Below are positions 23,248 through 24,393 of a stretch of 24,393 nucleotides of DNA, in pieces. The notes under the pieces are model-generated. The model was not told the DNA's origin. It did no database searches and saw only the letters and a program-made list of their open reading frames with translations. The stretch is from the NCBI GenBank assembly GCA_036986255.1, contig BTRF01000003.1, positions 1 through 24,393 on the forward strand, read 5' to 3'. The stretch's first letter is position 1; each line of letters opens with the position of its first letter. Source of the DNA: BTRF01 sp036986255 (GTDB lineage Bacteria; Patescibacteriota; WWE3; 9FT-COMBO-53-11). A program made the position numbers and the translations under genes.

Positions 23248-23277
23248 ATTATTTAAATAATCGAAGTAGGAAGTCAA
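23248..23277 (-). promoter_or_regulatory. Promoter of the TrpR/YerC-like gene, probably leaderless
   Basis: Minus-strand -35 TTGACT (23272-23277, 5 of 6), an 18-bp spacer and -10 AATAAT (23248-23253, 5 of 6). Seven bases separate the -10 from ATG 23240, so transcription should begin at the A of the start codon. No Shine-Dalgarno fits in that space. Confidence 0.65.
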
Positions 23278-23308
23278 CCCCCCCTACCCCACCTTAGGAA
23301 GTACAAAA

Positions 23309-23346
23309 AACCAAAAAACCAAACAGCCAAGAGGGTACAAAACCCT
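23309..23346 (-). terminator. Possible terminator after glyS
   Basis: On the minus strand a 5-bp stem AGGGT/ACCCT (23332-23346) with a 5-nt loop is followed, after about a dozen bases, by the T-rich GGTTTTTTGGTTTTTT. The stem is short and the T run is displaced, so this is tentative. The rest of the 165-bp gap holds small hairpins and the regulator's promoter. Confidence 0.35.
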
Positions 23347-23348
23347 AC

Positions 23349-23364
23349 TATTGCGAAAGCAATA
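23349..23364. repeat. Small perfect hairpin with GAAA loop
   Basis: TATTGC-GAAA-GCAATA is a perfect 6-bp stem closing a GAAA tetraloop in the glyS-regulator gap. It contains GCGAAAGC, an octamer known to form an unusually stable DNA mini-hairpin. Right next to it, TTGCA...TGCAA (23365-23380) forms a weaker dyad. Confidence 0.5.
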
Positions 23365-23405
23365 TTGCAACCGAGTGCAAGCGAGGGCACCACTTAACAA
23401 AAGGG

Positions 23406-24393
23406 CTAAGTAAGCTTTTGCGAGAAATAATCCGAAAGTTCTGAGACGCCTACCCTCTCCTGCTTAGTGGTATCGCGATCCCGAACCGTCACAGTTTCAT
23501 CCTCTAAAGTTTGGTAGTCGACTGTTACACACCAAGGGGTTCCGATTTCATCTTGAGAGAAGTAGCGCTTGCCGATATTCCCCCGATCGTCCCAAGCAAT
23601 TGAGAATTCACCCAAAAGCGAGTCAAAAACCTGCCGCGCCCTCTTTACCAGCTTGGGCTTATTAGCCACCAGAGGAAAGACCGCCACTTTATAAGGAGCC
23701 AATCGCGGGTTAAGCTTCAAAACTACCCTCCGATCATCCTCGCTGTATGCGTCCAAAAGTATCGGCAGCATGGTGCGCTCTACGCCAAAGGACGGCTCCA
23801 CCACATGGGGAAAGAACTTCTCCCCCGTGTTGGGATCGGTATACTTTAAATCCCTCCCCGAATGCTTCGCGTGAGTGGAGAGATCAAAGTCGGTCCGGTA
23901 GGCCAATCCGTATATCTCCCGATACCCGGCGGGAAACTCATACTCCACATCAACCGTTTTCTTAGAGTAATGCGAACGCTCCTTCTCCCCATGCTCCCGG
24001 AACCTAAGCCTGCTCCTCTTAATGCCCATATCCACCGCAAACTTGACCATCTCCTCCTGCCATGTCTCGAAGGTCTTTTTCCAGTCCTTTTCCCGGATGA
24101 AATACTCAATCTCCATCTGCTCAAACTCCAACGTCCGAAAAATAAAGTAGCCGGTGGTGACCTCATTCCTAAAGGCCTTCCCTATCTGTGCAATCCCAAA
24201 AGGCAGGGAGTGGGAAAACGAGTTAAGCACATTCTCAAAGTTCACAATGATCGCTTGGGCGGTCTCCGGCCGGAGGTAGGCCGCATCCGATTTCTCCTCC
24301 GTTGCCCCGATGAACGTCTTGACCATCCCCTTAACCATCATCGGCTCGGTCCTCTCCCCCCCCCCACTTGGCCTAGTCGTTTTCTGTTTCCCG
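23406..24393 (-). CDS. glyS: Glycyl-tRNA synthetase, class II alpha2 type (truncated by window edge)
   Basis: Charges tRNA-Gly in the cytoplasm. The frame is open to the window end, so the visible 328 or so residues lack the N-terminus. ATG 24341 is internal, because upstream codons still read family sequence (SGGGERTEP before MMVKGMVKTFIG, matching GGxxTEPRxFNLMFKT). Class II motif 2 is GIAQIGKAFRNEV...FIFRTLEFEQMEIEYF. Next are EFPAGYREIYGLAYRTDFDLSTH, motif 3 VVEPSFGVERTMLPILLDAY, and an anticodon-binding domain beginning APYKVAVFPLVANKPKLV. This is the homodimeric type, not the alpha-beta enzyme. The 10-C run at 24356-24365 codes for Gly-Gly-Gly and is a spot where sequencing slippage could occur, though the frame is intact here. 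Confidence 0.96.
   Translation of the reverse strand, partial: GKQKTTRPSGGGERTEPMMVKGMVKTFIGATEEKSDAAYLRPETAQAIIVNFENVLNSFSHSLPFGIAQIGKAFRNEVTTGYFIFRTLEFEQMEIEYFIREKDWKKTFETWQEEMVKFAVDMGIKRSRLRFREHGEKERSHYSKKTVDVEYEFPAGYREIYGLAYRTDFDLSTHAKHSGRDLKYTDPNTGEKFFPHVVEPSFGVERTMLPILLDAYSEDDRRVVLKLNPRLAPYKVAVFPLVANKPKLVKRARQVFDSLLGEFSIAWDDRGNIGKRYFSQDEIGTPWCVTVDYQTLEDETVTVRDRDTTKQERVGVSELSDYFSQKLT

Noticed and set aside
1..24393. Recoded UGA (as in Gracilibacteria and SR1)
   Set aside because: TGA ends several clear genes at the expected length (aminotransferase-MurE, mraY) and Gly uses GGN throughout.
24341..24393. ATG 24341 as the true glyS start
   Set aside because: The frame continues upstream with family-like residues (GGGERTEP), so the start lies beyond the window.

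Overview
The window is a compact bacterial chromosome segment of roughly 50% G+C. It reads with standard stop codons (TGA is a stop, Trp is TGG), has short gaps and many overlapping genes. The content suggests a member of the Candidate Phyla Radiation (Patescibacteria), possibly Microgenomates-like. The reasons are a TrpR/YerC-like gene beside a division and cell-wall (dcw) cluster, a reduced MurF-like paralogue, an adenosylcobalamin-dependent ribonucleotide reductase with only a cobalamin adenosyltransferase for B12 metabolism, and few Shine-Dalgarno sequences. The taxonomic call is inference.

Layout. 1-4447: start of an isoleucyl-tRNA synthetase (minus), a cob(I)alamin adenosyltransferase (minus), a polynucleotide-kinase-like P-loop gene (plus, with its own promoter and terminator), and the B12-dependent ribonucleotide reductase NrdJ (minus), whose 3' end carries a duplicated hairpin. 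4572-16110: a tight minus-strand dcw operon in transcription order [aminotransferase-MurE fusion]-murB-murF-mraY-ftsW-murG-ftsQ-ftsA-ftsZ. 16252-17897: a plus-strand island with a degenerate MurF-like protein that has lost the ATP-binding P-loop, an ECF-type sigma factor 4 nt behind it, and a 63-residue four-cysteine protein with its own promoter and terminator. 17906-22672: the other half of the dcw cluster on the minus strand, mraZ-rsmH-ftsL-ftsI-murA. 22827-24393: a TrpR/YerC-like regulator and the 3' two thirds or so of a glycyl-tRNA synthetase (minus).

How it works together. MurA, MurB, MurE and MurF build the UDP-MurNAc-peptide, MraY and MurG make lipid I and II, and FtsW plus FtsI polymerise and cross-link septal peptidoglycan at the FtsZ/FtsA ring with FtsQ and FtsL. 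MraZ boxes over the promoter at 22782-22809 suggest autorepression of the first half. MurC, MurD and Ddl are not in the window. CobO would make the adenosylcobalamin that NrdJ needs.

The most unusual items are the in-frame fusion of a PLP aminotransferase to MurE, the MurF-like pseudoenzyme/ECF sigma pair divergent from it, a MraY with two of its three usual catalytic aspartates replaced, and two promoters whose -10 boxes sit exactly 7 nt before an ATG, as expected for leaderless mRNAs. No tRNA, rRNA, CRISPR array or insertion sequence was seen, and no gene-free stretch exceeds about 170 bp.
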